This document shows, piece after piece, positions 54,706 to 62,525 of a stretch of DNA of 64,000 nt (its first letter is position 1; each line of letters opens with the position of its first letter). The stretch is from the NCBI GenBank assembly GCA_017849575.1, contig JAFIGV010000007.1, forward strand, positions 62,001 to 126,000, given 5' to 3'. This stretch comes from Flavipsychrobacter sp. (GTDB lineage: Bacteria; Bacteroidota; Bacteroidia; Chitinophagales; Chitinophagaceae). A program made the position numbers and the translations under genes. Under the pieces are notes generated by a model, which did no database searches, was not told the DNA's origin, and worked only from the letters and a program-made list of their open reading frames with translations.

Positions 54706-57165
54706 ATGCAAAGACTCCTAATTCTGATCACCACATTTTTCATGGCGACACAGACTCCTGCACAACAGGTTCGTCCGGCAACATCGGCAGAAATTTACCA
54801 TGAAATCGCACAATTGAAAAACCTTACAAATGTGCTCTATCTGGCGGCGCACCCCGACGATGAGAACACAAGATTGCTGGCCTGGCTGGTCAACGACCGG
54901 CACATCCGTACCGCATACCTTTCCCTTACCCGCGGCGACGGTGGGCAAAACATCCTGGGTAGTGAGCAAGGTCCGGGATTGGGATTGATACGTACGCACG
55001 AACTGCTTGAGGCGCGGAAAATAGACGGCGCCGAACAATTTTTTACACGAGCCGTTGACTTCGGTTTTTCAAAAAATGCAGAGGAAACCTTCAAACACTG
55101 GAACAAATATCTGCTAACCAACGATGTGGTACGCATCATGCGAATGTATCGGCCCGATGTCGTGATTTGTCGTTTTCCACCCGATAGCCGGGCAGGCCAC
55201 GGGCAGCATGCTGCATCGGCCTTGATTGCAGCGAATGCCTTCCAACTTTCGGGCAATAAACTTCAGTACACCGAACATTTTTCTTCCTTTCCTGCCTGGC
55301 AGCCCAAAAGGCTGGTCTGGAATACTTATAAGTTTGGCAGCGCCAACACCACGGCCGACGATCAGTATAAAATAAAAGTGGGTAATTACAGTCCGAACAT
55401 CGGTATGGGCTATGGAGAACTGGCAGGCATCAGTCGGAGTGTGCATAAAAGTCAGGGAGCTGGCACACCAAGTGTTCCCGGCGTGCAGACCGAATACTTC
55501 ACCCTTGTGGACGGCGATTCGCTGAACCAATCGCTTTTTGATGGCATTGATATTACCTGGAACCGAGTGAACCGGCCGGAGATCGGGGAACAGATAGATG
55601 AAATTTTGCGTGAGTATAACTTCAATAAACCTGCCGCGAGCCTTCCTGCTCTGCTCCAATTGAGAAAAACCTTGCGCACGGTTAAAAACAACTATTGGCG
55701 CAAGCAAAAACTCCGGGAGTTGGATGCCGCCATCTTAGATGCCGCGGGCTTTATGGCAGAGGCCACTACAACCCTACCGCAGACTACCGCAGGCAAAACG
55801 GTAAACTATACGCTCAGATTGATTGCCAGATCGGGCCTTCCGGTGTCCGTGCAGGGAGGTAAGGACAACATGATGGTGACCGTAGAAAAAATGAAGCGGG
55901 ACAGCCTGTATTCTTTTGACGCTCTGTACGAGATTTCGGCCACACAGCCCATTACCCAGCCCTATTGGCTGATCAACAATTACAACGAGCCCCAATATTC
56001 CATACCCGACGATAGCCTGGTGGGTCTGCCGGAAACTCCCAATACGCTTACTGTGCCGCTTCAACTAACCCTTGGCGGCGAAACCTTTTCCGTATCGGTG
56101 CCGCTGAGCTATAAGAAGCTCGATCCGCTTAAAGGTGATGTGGTGGAGCAATTGCGTATTGTACCCGCAGCTACGATAGAACCTTTTGCCAGCTTGCTGC
56201 TTACGGCTCCGGACGGCAGTTTACATTCTTCAGTGCGGGTGCATGCTTTTGATCGTCTGAATAATGCCACATTAAACTTTTTTGGGAATAACAAATTGTT
56301 GTACAAGATTTCTTCATTGAACCTGAACGCAAACAGCGACACTACTCTAAGTTTTACCCTGAGTGCAGGCCAACTCGGAATGACCTCGAAGAACGAACCC
56401 TATTACCTGAGTTTTGAGCTCGAGGCCAACAACAAAACGTTCGACAAATCGCAGCATCTGATACAGTACAGCCACATACCCACTTTGCAATATTTCACTC
56501 CGGCTGCAAGCAAAGTGGTACGCAATGACTGGAAGGTAACGGCAAAAAAAATTGGCTTTATTGAAGGTGCCGGAGACTACACCGTTACCCTGCTTCGCCT
56601 CGCCGGATTGAATGTAGAAATACTAAAGGACGCCGAGCTCAGTGATGCTGCGAAGCTGAAATCGTACGATGCAATTGTCACCGGTGTAAGGGCAGTAAAT
56701 ACTGAAAAGCGAATGACCTACTGGATGCCGGTCTTATTGCAATACGTAAAAAATGGCGGCACCCTGCTCATGCAATACAATACTTTGCAGGACATGGCCA
56801 CAAACAACATCGGTCCTTATCCGTTTCGGCTCACCGGCAAAAGAGTGACAGAAGAAGATGCCGAGGTGAATTTTCTACTGCCCCAACACAGACTGCTCAA
56901 CTATCCCAATAAAATATCCGACGCAGACTTTAAAGGTTGGGTGCAGGAAAGAGGACTATACTTTGCCGAACAGTGGGACGACCATTATCAGGCGCTCTTC
57001 AGTATGCACGATGAAGGCGAAGAGCCGCTGAAAGGTTGTACACTGTACACGCACTACGGCAAAGGAAATTTTGTCTATACCACCCTTTCCTTCTTCCGGC
57101 AACTGCCCGCGGGTAACAAGGGCGCAATCCGGCTGTTTATGAATATGATCTCTGTGGGAAAATAA
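54706..57165 (+). CDS. PIG-L family deacetylase, large exported form
   Basis: Exported zinc deacetylase-like protein, 819 aa from ATG 54706 (signal peptide MQRLLILITTFFMATQTPAQ). The first about 250 residues form the PIG-L/LmbE domain with the zinc motif AAHPDDEN, then SLTRGDGGQN and GHGQHAASAL, which supply metal ligands. A beta-rich middle region and a C-terminal part similar to a GATase-like/ThuA fold (AGLNVEILKDAELSDA, NGGTLLMQYNT) follow. PIG-L enzymes remove N-acetyl from GlcNAc-type sugars; this long form is widespread in Bacteroidota, and its true substrate is unknown. It is not the small BshB of bacillithiol synthesis. Confidence 0.88.
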   Translation: MQRLLILITTFFMATQTPAQQVRPATSAEIYHEIAQLKNLTNVLYLAAHPDDENTRLLAWLVNDRHIRTAYLSLTRGDGGQNILGSEQGPGLGLIRTHELLEARKIDGAEQFFTRAVDFGFSKNAEETFKHWNKYLLTNDVVRIMRMYRPDVVICRFPPDSRAGHGQHAASALIAANAFQLSGNKLQYTEHFSSFPAWQPKRLVWNTYKFGSANTTADDQYKIKVGNYSPNIGMGYGELAGISRSVHKSQGAGTPSVPGVQTEYFTLVDGDSLNQSLFDGIDITWNRVNRPEIGEQIDEILREYNFNKPAASLPALLQLRKTLRTVKNNYWRKQKLRELDAAILDAAGFMAEATTTLPQTTAGKTVNYTLRLIARSGLPVSVQGGKDNMMVTVEKMKRDSLYSFDALYEISATQPITQPYWLINNYNEPQYSIPDDSLVGLPETPNTLTVPLQLTLGGETFSVSVPLSYKKLDPLKGDVVEQLRIVPAATIEPFASLLLTAPDGSLHSSVRVHAFDRLNNATLNFFGNNKLLYKISSLNLNANSDTTLSFTLSAGQLGMTSKNEPYYLSFELEANNKTFDKSQHLIQYSHIPTLQYFTPAASKVVRNDWKVTAKKIGFIEGAGDYTVTLLRLAGLNVEILKDAELSDAAKLKSYDAIVTGVRAVNTEKRMTYWMPVLLQYVKNGGTLLMQYNTLQDMATNNIGPYPFRLTGKRVTEEDAEVNFLLPQHRLLNYPNKISDADFKGWVQERGLYFAEQWDDHYQALFSMHDEGEEPLKGCTLYTHYGKGNFVYTTLSFFRQLPAGNKGAIRLFMNMISVGK

Positions 57166-57228
57166 GGCGACAAGGCAACGTCGTTGCGAACACAACGAAA
57201 AAAAGTACAGAAGGGTTTTTGAATAGGG

Positions 57229-57708
57229 TTAGTTCACCATTTTGTTGGCACAAGACGAACTGGCAAAAGCCTCGGGCTTGGCTTTGAAGGCGAAGCCCAT
57301 GCCCAGAATATAGCCCATAGCCTCGCGAAGTGCTTCATTGCTTTTGAACTGAGGGTTGGTATTGATGTCGGCATGCACTTCCATATCCACATCATAACGA
57401 TTAAACAGATCGCAAAGCTCATAAGCTATTTCGATGCTCTTAGCCACCTCTACCAGCATGCGCTCTTTGATCGTGAATCGTTGCCGGGTTTTATCATTGG
57501 CGATGAACATAAAGCCGCCGTGCTTTTCGCGAAGAAAGACAATAACCGTAGCGAACTCTGTCTCTGCACCCCTTACCTGACTGTCGGTTCCTATACAGAC
57601 TTTCAGTTTGTAGCCCCGGGCTGTTTCCCGTACAATGGCATCTTCCACCGATTTTTTTACGGGGGCCTTCAACGGCTCCCCGCTAAATGTTCTCCAGATT
57701 GCTGACAT
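57229..57708 (-). CDS. YkuK-like RNase H-fold protein
   Basis: Protein of 159 aa from ATG 57708 in the YkuK/DUF458 family, a predicted RNase H-like nuclease fold. Seen: KLKVCIGTDSQVRGAETEFA with acidic residues in the first strands, then MEVHADINTNPQFKSNEALR and GYILGMGFAFKAKPEA at the end. Acidic residues D, E and D fit a two-metal site, but activity has not been shown for the family as far as I know. The gene is convergent with the PIG-L gene (63 bp gap). An upstream ATG at 57738 is possible. Confidence 0.83.
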   Translation of the reverse strand: MSAIWRTFSGEPLKAPVKKSVEDAIVRETARGYKLKVCIGTDSQVRGAETEFATVIVFLREKHGGFMFIANDKTRQRFTIKERMLVEVAKSIEIAYELCDLFNRYDVDMEVHADINTNPQFKSNEALREAMGYILGMGFAFKAKPEAFASSSCANKMVN

Positions 57709-57816
57709 AAAAAATGTGGTTTTCTTAAAGTTACCCACATTATTGTTATGGCAGCGTTACCGTTCCATGATGAGAAAATGAAATGCACAACTTATAAACA
57801 TTTACCGGCAATCATA

Positions 57817-57842
57817 CAAAACGCGGGAACAGGCCCGCGTTT
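57817..57842 (-). terminator. intrinsic terminator after the exported protein at 57870-58718
   Basis: ACGCGGG (57821-57827) and CCCGCGT (57834-57840) form a 7-bp stem; read on the minus strand it ends in TTTTG. Confidence 0.72.
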
Positions 57843-57869
57843 ATCATCAATTTCGAAATGGAGCAGAAT

Positions 57870-58718
57870 CTATTTACGCTTATAAATGGGGCAGCGCTTC
57901 AGCATGTATTCCATCGCATCTTTCCAACTGTCTTCCATATTCAGGAAAGGTTTTCTGGTCTCGTTATAAAGCTTTTGGTTGCCCTTATAAATTTCCAGAA
58001 CCACCACGTAGTAGTAAGTTCTGTCTTCGTTCACACTGCTGGTGGTATGCACGGCCCCGGTCTGGCGATTACCCTCTTTCTTCGTGCCGCCATAGGTGGT
58101 CTGGTTGGTTGTCGCTTTTGTTTTCACCTCGCAAGTCACCTTACTCAGTATCAGATATTCGGTACCCAGTATTTTCTCCAGCTCGTCCACCGGTATCTCA
58201 TCGAGGTGGGAATAGTCCACAGCGGCCTTGCGCAACAGGGCGTTGGTATTACGCGTGTCCTGCAGACTGAGCGGTGCAATCTTTGACATATCGTCTTCAA
58301 AAAAATCGTAGATACGGCTTTGCGCCAGTTTGGAATGATCTTCCCAAAGCTGACCACTGCCCTTGTCGTAAAAGGCCACCGGCAACACGGCCAGAAGGTT
58401 AGGCTGTACTTCTTTATAGACAATGCCCGCCGCACCGTCTGCAGCAGCGGGAGCCGCAGCCGGAGCGCTACCGGCAGTAGTATTAAATTGTTGCACCCTT
58501 CCGCTCGAGAATACGATGGTTCGGATATTGCCGGCCGATTCTTCATTCTCTACAGTTTCGCCGGGATAGGTGTACTGAATGCCTGAAGTTGTAACCTTTT
58601 TTACATTTACTTCCAGCACGGTACCGTCGTTGAGGTACACCTTATCTGTTTTTGTATTTTGAGCCCAGGTAGTAAAACTCAAAACAAGGGCAAATAATAT
58701 AGACAATGGCTTCATCAT
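57870..58718 (-). CDS. exported protein of unknown function
   Basis: Not recognised. 282 aa from ATG 58718; signal peptide MMKPLSILFALVLSFTTWAQ. The first mature strands read KVYLNDGTVLEVNVKKV, a phrase similar to small beta-barrel (Sm-like/SH3-like) domains in other exported Bacteroidota proteins. An Ala/Pro-rich linker (AGSAPAAAPAAADG) separates this from the C-terminal half, with VDELEKILGTEYLILSKV and TYYYVVVLEIYKGNQKLYNE, which has the look of a periplasmic alpha/beta domain. It is divergent from the PLP-lyase gene with 102 bp between starts. A second ATG at 58715 is equally possible. Confidence 0.65.
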   Translation of the reverse strand: MMKPLSILFALVLSFTTWAQNTKTDKVYLNDGTVLEVNVKKVTTSGIQYTYPGETVENEESAGNIRTIVFSSGRVQQFNTTAGSAPAAAPAAADGAAGIVYKEVQPNLLAVLPVAFYDKGSGQLWEDHSKLAQSRIYDFFEDDMSKIAPLSLQDTRNTNALLRKAAVDYSHLDEIPVDELEKILGTEYLILSKVTCEVKTKATTNQTTYGGTKKEGNRQTGAVHTTSSVNEDRTYYYVVVLEIYKGNQKLYNETRKPFLNMEDSWKDAMEYMLKRCPIYKRK

Positions 58719-58820
58719 TTGGGGGCTTTTAAGCATGCTAAAATAAGTCACGAACCTTTACCTTGCAACGGTTTCAGGACATACCAACCATAGCCGTAGA
58801 AAAAGAGAAAATAAAGATCA

Positions 58821-59867
58821 ATGAAAAGTTTTGCCAGCGATAACTATGCCGGTGTACTGCCCGAAGTGATGGAAGCACTTACCCGCGCCAACGAAGAACA
58901 CGCAGTATCTTATGGTAATGATCCGTTGACCGGCCGGGTAAGAAAGCTATTTTGCGAAGTTTTTGACGCTGACGTGGATGTACTCTTTGTCTTTAACGGA
59001 ACCGGCGCCAATGTACTGAGCATGACCACGGCTACCCAGTCTTTCCAATCAGTGCTGTGTGCTGATACTTCACATTTTTACAACGATGAATCTTCTGCTC
59101 CGGAAACCTTCACCGGCTGCCGGTTTTTCCCCATAGCAGCCGACCATAATGGCAAGCTGACTCCGGAGGCCCTCGGTAAAAAAATCATCCGGAAGGGAGA
59201 CATTCATTTTTCCCAGCCTAAAATAATCTCCCTTACCCAAAGCACGGAATATGGAACCGTTTATACTCCGGAGGAGATCAGATCAATAGCGGTACTGGCC
59301 CGGCAGCACGAATTGTATCTGCATGTGGATGGTTCTCGTTTCTTCAACGCTGCGGCAAGCTTAAACTGCTCTTTGCGCGAGCTGAGTACGACCACCGGAG
59401 TTGACATACTTTCCCTGGGAGGCACTAAACTGGGGATGATGTTCGGAGAGGCAGTGGTGATCTTCAATAAGCAGTTGAAGGCATATGCAGGCTTCCGCCA
59501 CAAGCAAACCATGCAACTGGCCTCCAAAACGCGCTTTATTGCGGCTCAATATGAAGCGCTCCTGGCTCATGAAGTTTGGAGAAAGCACGCTCAACACGCG
59601 AACCAAATGGCGGCAAAGCTCGCGTCCGTGCTTAAAAGCTATCCACAGGTAAAGATCACAAAACCCGTCCAGGCCAATGCAGTATTTGCGGAAATGCCTG
59701 CTGAATGGATTAGCCCGCTACAGCAAGCCTTCCCCTTCTACATATGGAACGAGCTTACCAACGAAGTTCGCCTCATGTGCTCTTTCGACACGAATGAGGA
59801 AGATCTGAGAGGGTTTGAAAAAGCAGTCAAAGCTATATCGCAGGCTACATCTCGGACGGGCGGATGA
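58821..59867 (+). CDS. threonine aldolase family (PLP-dependent lyase)
   Basis: PLP enzyme of the low-specificity L-threonine aldolase/beta-eliminating lyase group, 348 aa, which would split threonine or allo-threonine to glycine and acetaldehyde. FNGTGANVLSMTTATQ binds the cofactor phosphate, VDGSRFFNAA contains the Asp that contacts the PLP ring nitrogen and SLGGTKLGMMFGEAVV holds the PLP-binding lysine. Start MKSFASDNYAGVLPEVMEAL is typical. The 3' end overlaps the convergent formimidoylglutamase gene by 23 bp. Confidence 0.9.
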   Translation: MKSFASDNYAGVLPEVMEALTRANEEHAVSYGNDPLTGRVRKLFCEVFDADVDVLFVFNGTGANVLSMTTATQSFQSVLCADTSHFYNDESSAPETFTGCRFFPIAADHNGKLTPEALGKKIIRKGDIHFSQPKIISLTQSTEYGTVYTPEEIRSIAVLARQHELYLHVDGSRFFNAAASLNCSLRELSTTTGVDILSLGGTKLGMMFGEAVVIFNKQLKAYAGFRHKQTMQLASKTRFIAAQYEALLAHEVWRKHAQHANQMAAKLASVLKSYPQVKITKPVQANAVFAEMPAEWISPLQQAFPFYIWNELTNEVRLMCSFDTNEEDLRGFEKAVKAISQATSRTGG

Positions 59868-60885
59868 CCACCTTTGGCTGATTGAGATAGGCTCTTACAA
59901 AATCTGTAATCAGATAGCTTACGAGTTTTGCAGTCTGCCGGTCTTCCCGTCCGTCGTCCAATTGTGTGCTACCCTCAGCAATATGGAGATAAGCTACATC
60001 AGCAAAGCGTGCCGCATAAGTCAGGTACCGGCGGGCCTCCGCAGTGCTGATTCCGGCAGGCGTAGCTGCGCTGCTCAACACTCCTTCTATACAGTCGAGA
60101 TCCAGCTCAATACCTGTGGGCGCACCGGCAGCAAAACGGAATGCACTTTCGACACAGGCAGCAAAGTCGCGGGACTGCTCGATATAAGCATCCTCATAAA
60201 AACTCACAGAAATATCCGGGTCGGCAGCCATATCGTCGAGCACAGCCTGGCTATTGTAATTCCTGTGAAGTCCTAAAACAGCATAGCGCTTCAGATAGCC
60301 ATCCATACGGGCATATCGGAAACCGTTGCCGCTATGCCTTCCTTCTATAGGTCTGTAATCGCTGTGTGCATCAAGGTTCACACATTGCAGCATTTTTCCG
60401 AAGGCTTTCGATGCCCCTTTCAGCAGTGGGTAGGCATTATTATGTCCGCCGCCAATCACTATTGGTATTTTTCCGGCTTTGCAAATGGACAGAATTACAG
60501 GATACACCGCTTCATCAATCGTATGAACCATTTCTCGTAGCGTGGGCAGGTCGGCCTGCTGAGCCCGTAGATGTAGCTCTGAAAAATCGAAACCACCCAA
60601 AACAGCAAGAGCGTTTCCGGGCAGCGTACGAGTATCCTGAACATTCAGTAAGGACTTCAAAGCCTGCGGCCAAAGGCTTCGGGTGCCCCCAATTCCGGAA
60701 TTAGCCCGTACCCCGATATCTTCCGGTATGCCCAGGATTACAAAAACTGCAGAACTTTGCGCCAGTTCCTTTTCCCAATGATCGGCACTAAACCATTGCA
60801 CCCGGGAACCCAGCTTAGTCTCGCCGGTTCTTAGCGCCGTGAGTGCATCTATTTCCGCCTTGTCTATGATCTGCAGTGTAGCCAT
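59845..60885 (-). CDS. formimidoylglutamase-like arginase-family hydrolase
   Basis: Manganese hydrolase of the arginase/agmatinase/formimidoylglutamase family, 346 aa from ATG 60885. Metal-binding motifs are in place: IVIGGGHNNAYP, VNLDAHSDYRPIEGRHSGNG (DAHxD) and ELDLDCIEGVLSSAATP (DxD); the N-terminal VFVILGIPEDIGVRANSG also fits. The HutG route of histidine breakdown is the nearest match, but other hut genes are absent from the window, so the substrate is an inference. CAAAAGTA at 60904-60911 (TACTTTTG on the minus strand) may be its -7 element. Confidence 0.85.
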   Translation of the reverse strand: MATLQIIDKAEIDALTALRTGETKLGSRVQWFSADHWEKELAQSSAVFVILGIPEDIGVRANSGIGGTRSLWPQALKSLLNVQDTRTLPGNALAVLGGFDFSELHLRAQQADLPTLREMVHTIDEAVYPVILSICKAGKIPIVIGGGHNNAYPLLKGASKAFGKMLQCVNLDAHSDYRPIEGRHSGNGFRYARMDGYLKRYAVLGLHRNYNSQAVLDDMAADPDISVSFYEDAYIEQSRDFAACVESAFRFAAGAPTGIELDLDCIEGVLSSAATPAGISTAEARRYLTYAARFADVAYLHIAEGSTQLDDGREDRQTAKLVSYLITDFVRAYLNQPKVVIRPSEM

Positions 60886-60950
60886 AACCCATGATATACA
60901 CCTCAAAAGTAGAAAATATGAAGGGCGAATTGGTTTTAACTATGCAGCAC

Positions 60951-60983
60951 TTTAGATGCTAAGCGTATGTTGACGTAAATTTG
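60951..60983 (+). promoter_or_regulatory. predicted promoter of the bacilliredoxin gene
   Basis: TTTA (60951-60954), a 21-nt spacer and TAAATTTG (60976-60983) give a reasonable Bacteroidota promoter match, 24 nt before the start codon. Confidence 0.48.
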
Positions 60984-61007
60984 CGTTCAAAATAAAAGTA
61001 CACAGTC

Positions 61008-61421
61008 ATGTATCCTACTGAGATTGTAGCTCCCATGAAGTCTGAAATGACGGAAGGAGGTTTTAAAGAATTACTGACGCCGGAAGCCGTGAATGACGTG
61101 ATGAAAGAGCCAGGAACCACCTTGCTTTTTATTAACTCCGTGTGCGGATGTTCCGCCGGCACCGCGCGCCCGGGCGTGCTGATGGCCGTGCAAAATGCGG
61201 GAAAGCAACCCGATCATCTGGTAACCAGCTTTGCGGGTTATGATGTTGACGCTGTTAAAACGGCACGCGAATATCTGCTGCCTTATCCTCCTTCTTCTCC
61301 GGCCATTGCCCTGCTGAAAGACGGAAAGGTGGTGCACATGATCGAGCGCCATATGATCGAAGGTCGCCCGGCACAGATGATAGCCTCCAACCTGATGCAG
61401 GCTTTTGAGCAGTATTGTTGA
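61008..61421 (+). CDS. BrxA/BrxB family bacilliredoxin
   Basis: Thioredoxin-fold protein of 137 aa that removes bacillithiol from protein mixed disulfides. The redox motif is the family's CGC (NSVCGCSAGTARPG); the N-terminus PTEIVAPMKSEMTEGGFKEL and the later PPSSPAIALLKDGKVVHMIE also fit. Bacillithiol is made in many Bacteroidota. The SRPBCC gene follows after 61 bp on the same strand. Confidence 0.93.
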   Translation: MYPTEIVAPMKSEMTEGGFKELLTPEAVNDVMKEPGTTLLFINSVCGCSAGTARPGVLMAVQNAGKQPDHLVTSFAGYDVDAVKTAREYLLPYPPSSPAIALLKDGKVVHMIERHMIEGRPAQMIASNLMQAFEQYC

Positions 61422-61482
61422 TTCGCAGAAACATCGTAGTTTGAGCGGGTACAGGCTTTAGGCTTGTTCCCGCTTTTCTTTT

Positions 61483-61959
61483 ATGACCGCAAGGCAATAT
61501 CGATTTGAAAGCAACTGGGTGCTGGAAGCGCCCGTCGGTGAGGTGTGGGGTGTAATCACTGAATCCTTAAAATGGCCCGAATGGTGGCCCTCCGTGCAAG
61601 ACGTTGCGGAGCTAAAACAAGGAGATGAAAATGGCATCGGCAGCCTCCGGCGTTACAGCCTGAAAAGCCCTATGCTCTATCGGCTCCGGTTTGAACTGAC
61701 CCTGTGCGAACGATTAGAAAACCGGCTGCTGAGCGGAGCGGTTACCGGAGATCTTGAAGGAACCGGCACATGGTTGTTTTCCGAAAAAGAAGGCCATACC
61801 ACAGCCACATGCCTTTGGGAGGTATCTACCCGGCCGGTGTGGATGAACTTGCTAGCCCCCATCTGTGCGCCACTTTTTTCCATCAACCACCGCTGGGTGA
61901 TGCAGGAAGGTGCGCGTTGCCTGGCAAAAAAAATGGCAGCAAAGCTATTATCGTGCTAA
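61483..61959 (+). CDS. SRPBCC (START-like) family protein
   Basis: Single-domain SRPBCC/polyketide-cyclase-like protein of 158 aa with a helix-grip fold that binds hydrophobic ligands. It begins YRFESNWVLEAPVGEVWGVI, with WPEWWPSVQDV in the loop after helix 1, typical of this family, and the strands LRFELTLCERLENRLLSG. The ligand is unknown. Its end overlaps the convergent membrane-protein gene by 4 bp. Confidence 0.83.
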   Translation: MTARQYRFESNWVLEAPVGEVWGVITESLKWPEWWPSVQDVAELKQGDENGIGSLRRYSLKSPMLYRLRFELTLCERLENRLLSGAVTGDLEGTGTWLFSEKEGHTTATCLWEVSTRPVWMNLLAPICAPLFSINHRWVMQEGARCLAKKMAAKLLSC

Positions 61960-62432
61960 GGCTTGCTATGAGTTCTTTGGTGTCGTTTCGTGTTATGATT
62001 GATTTGAGCTTCGTCTATGGAATGACTCGAGAAAACTTCATTCTCCTTTTCGGCGAGGCGAGATAAGCGGATGTAAAATTTCTTCAGCGCCTGCAATTCT
62101 TCTTCTGTAAGGTCTTCAATATCTATAAGCCGGTTACTGGCGTTTTTGTTAGAGGCTATCAGTTCATTGAGCTTTAGCTGCAGGGCCATAGTGTCTTTGT
62201 TTTGCGATTGCTGGATGACAAAAACCATCAGAAAAGTGATGATGGTAGTGCCGGTATTGATGACTAGTTGCCAGGTATCTGAAAAGCCGAACAAGGGCCC
62301 CGTCACCGCCCAGACGATGATGATAGCCAGCGCTGATAGAAAGGCCGCCGGCCGGCCGGTGATTTGGGTGACGCGTGAAGAAAATCTGCTGAAAAATGCC
62401 TGAAAACCCTTGCTTTTTTTAGTGGCGGACAT
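61956..62432 (-). CDS. low-affinity iron permease-like small membrane protein
   Basis: 158 aa. Two TM segments (FLSALAIIIVWAVTGPLFGF and INTGTTIITFLMVFVIQQSQ) and the segment NKDTMALQLKLNELIASN match the COG5478 low-affinity iron permease-like family, whose name comes from a yeast homologue. A transport role has not been established for the short bacterial form as far as I know. The C-terminal half is charged and coiled-coil-like (DLTEEELQALKKFYIRLSRL). A terminator between this gene and the next one upstream separates their transcripts. Confidence 0.82.
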   Translation of the reverse strand: MSATKKSKGFQAFFSRFSSRVTQITGRPAAFLSALAIIIVWAVTGPLFGFSDTWQLVINTGTTIITFLMVFVIQQSQNKDTMALQLKLNELIASNKNASNRLIDIEDLTEEELQALKKFYIRLSRLAEKENEVFSSHSIDEAQINHNTKRHQRTHSKP

Positions 62433-62472
62433 AGCTTTAGTTTGGTAGCGAAAAATTAAGCTAAATAATGCA

Positions 62473-62502
62473 ACAAAAAAGCCCCGCGCAAAGCAGGGCT
62501 TT
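62473..62502 (-). terminator. intrinsic terminator after the CHU_C protein gene
   Basis: AAAGCCCCGC (62478-62487) and GCAGGGCTTT (62493-62502) form a 10-bp stem with one G.U pair on the minus-strand transcript, which ends in a T-run at about 62473-62480. Confidence 0.87.
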
Positions 62503-62525
62503 ATAAAAACCTATGGCAATTGGCC

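Noticed and set aside
54515-54721. Small open frame before the PIG-L gene
   Set aside because: No motif, composition not protein-like, and it overlaps the start of a well-supported gene.
57170-57228. Hairpin CGTTG-N6-CAACG near the PIG-L/YkuK gap as a terminator
   Set aside because: It is followed by A residues on the plus strand and the T-run precedes it on the minus strand, so it does not fit an intrinsic terminator.
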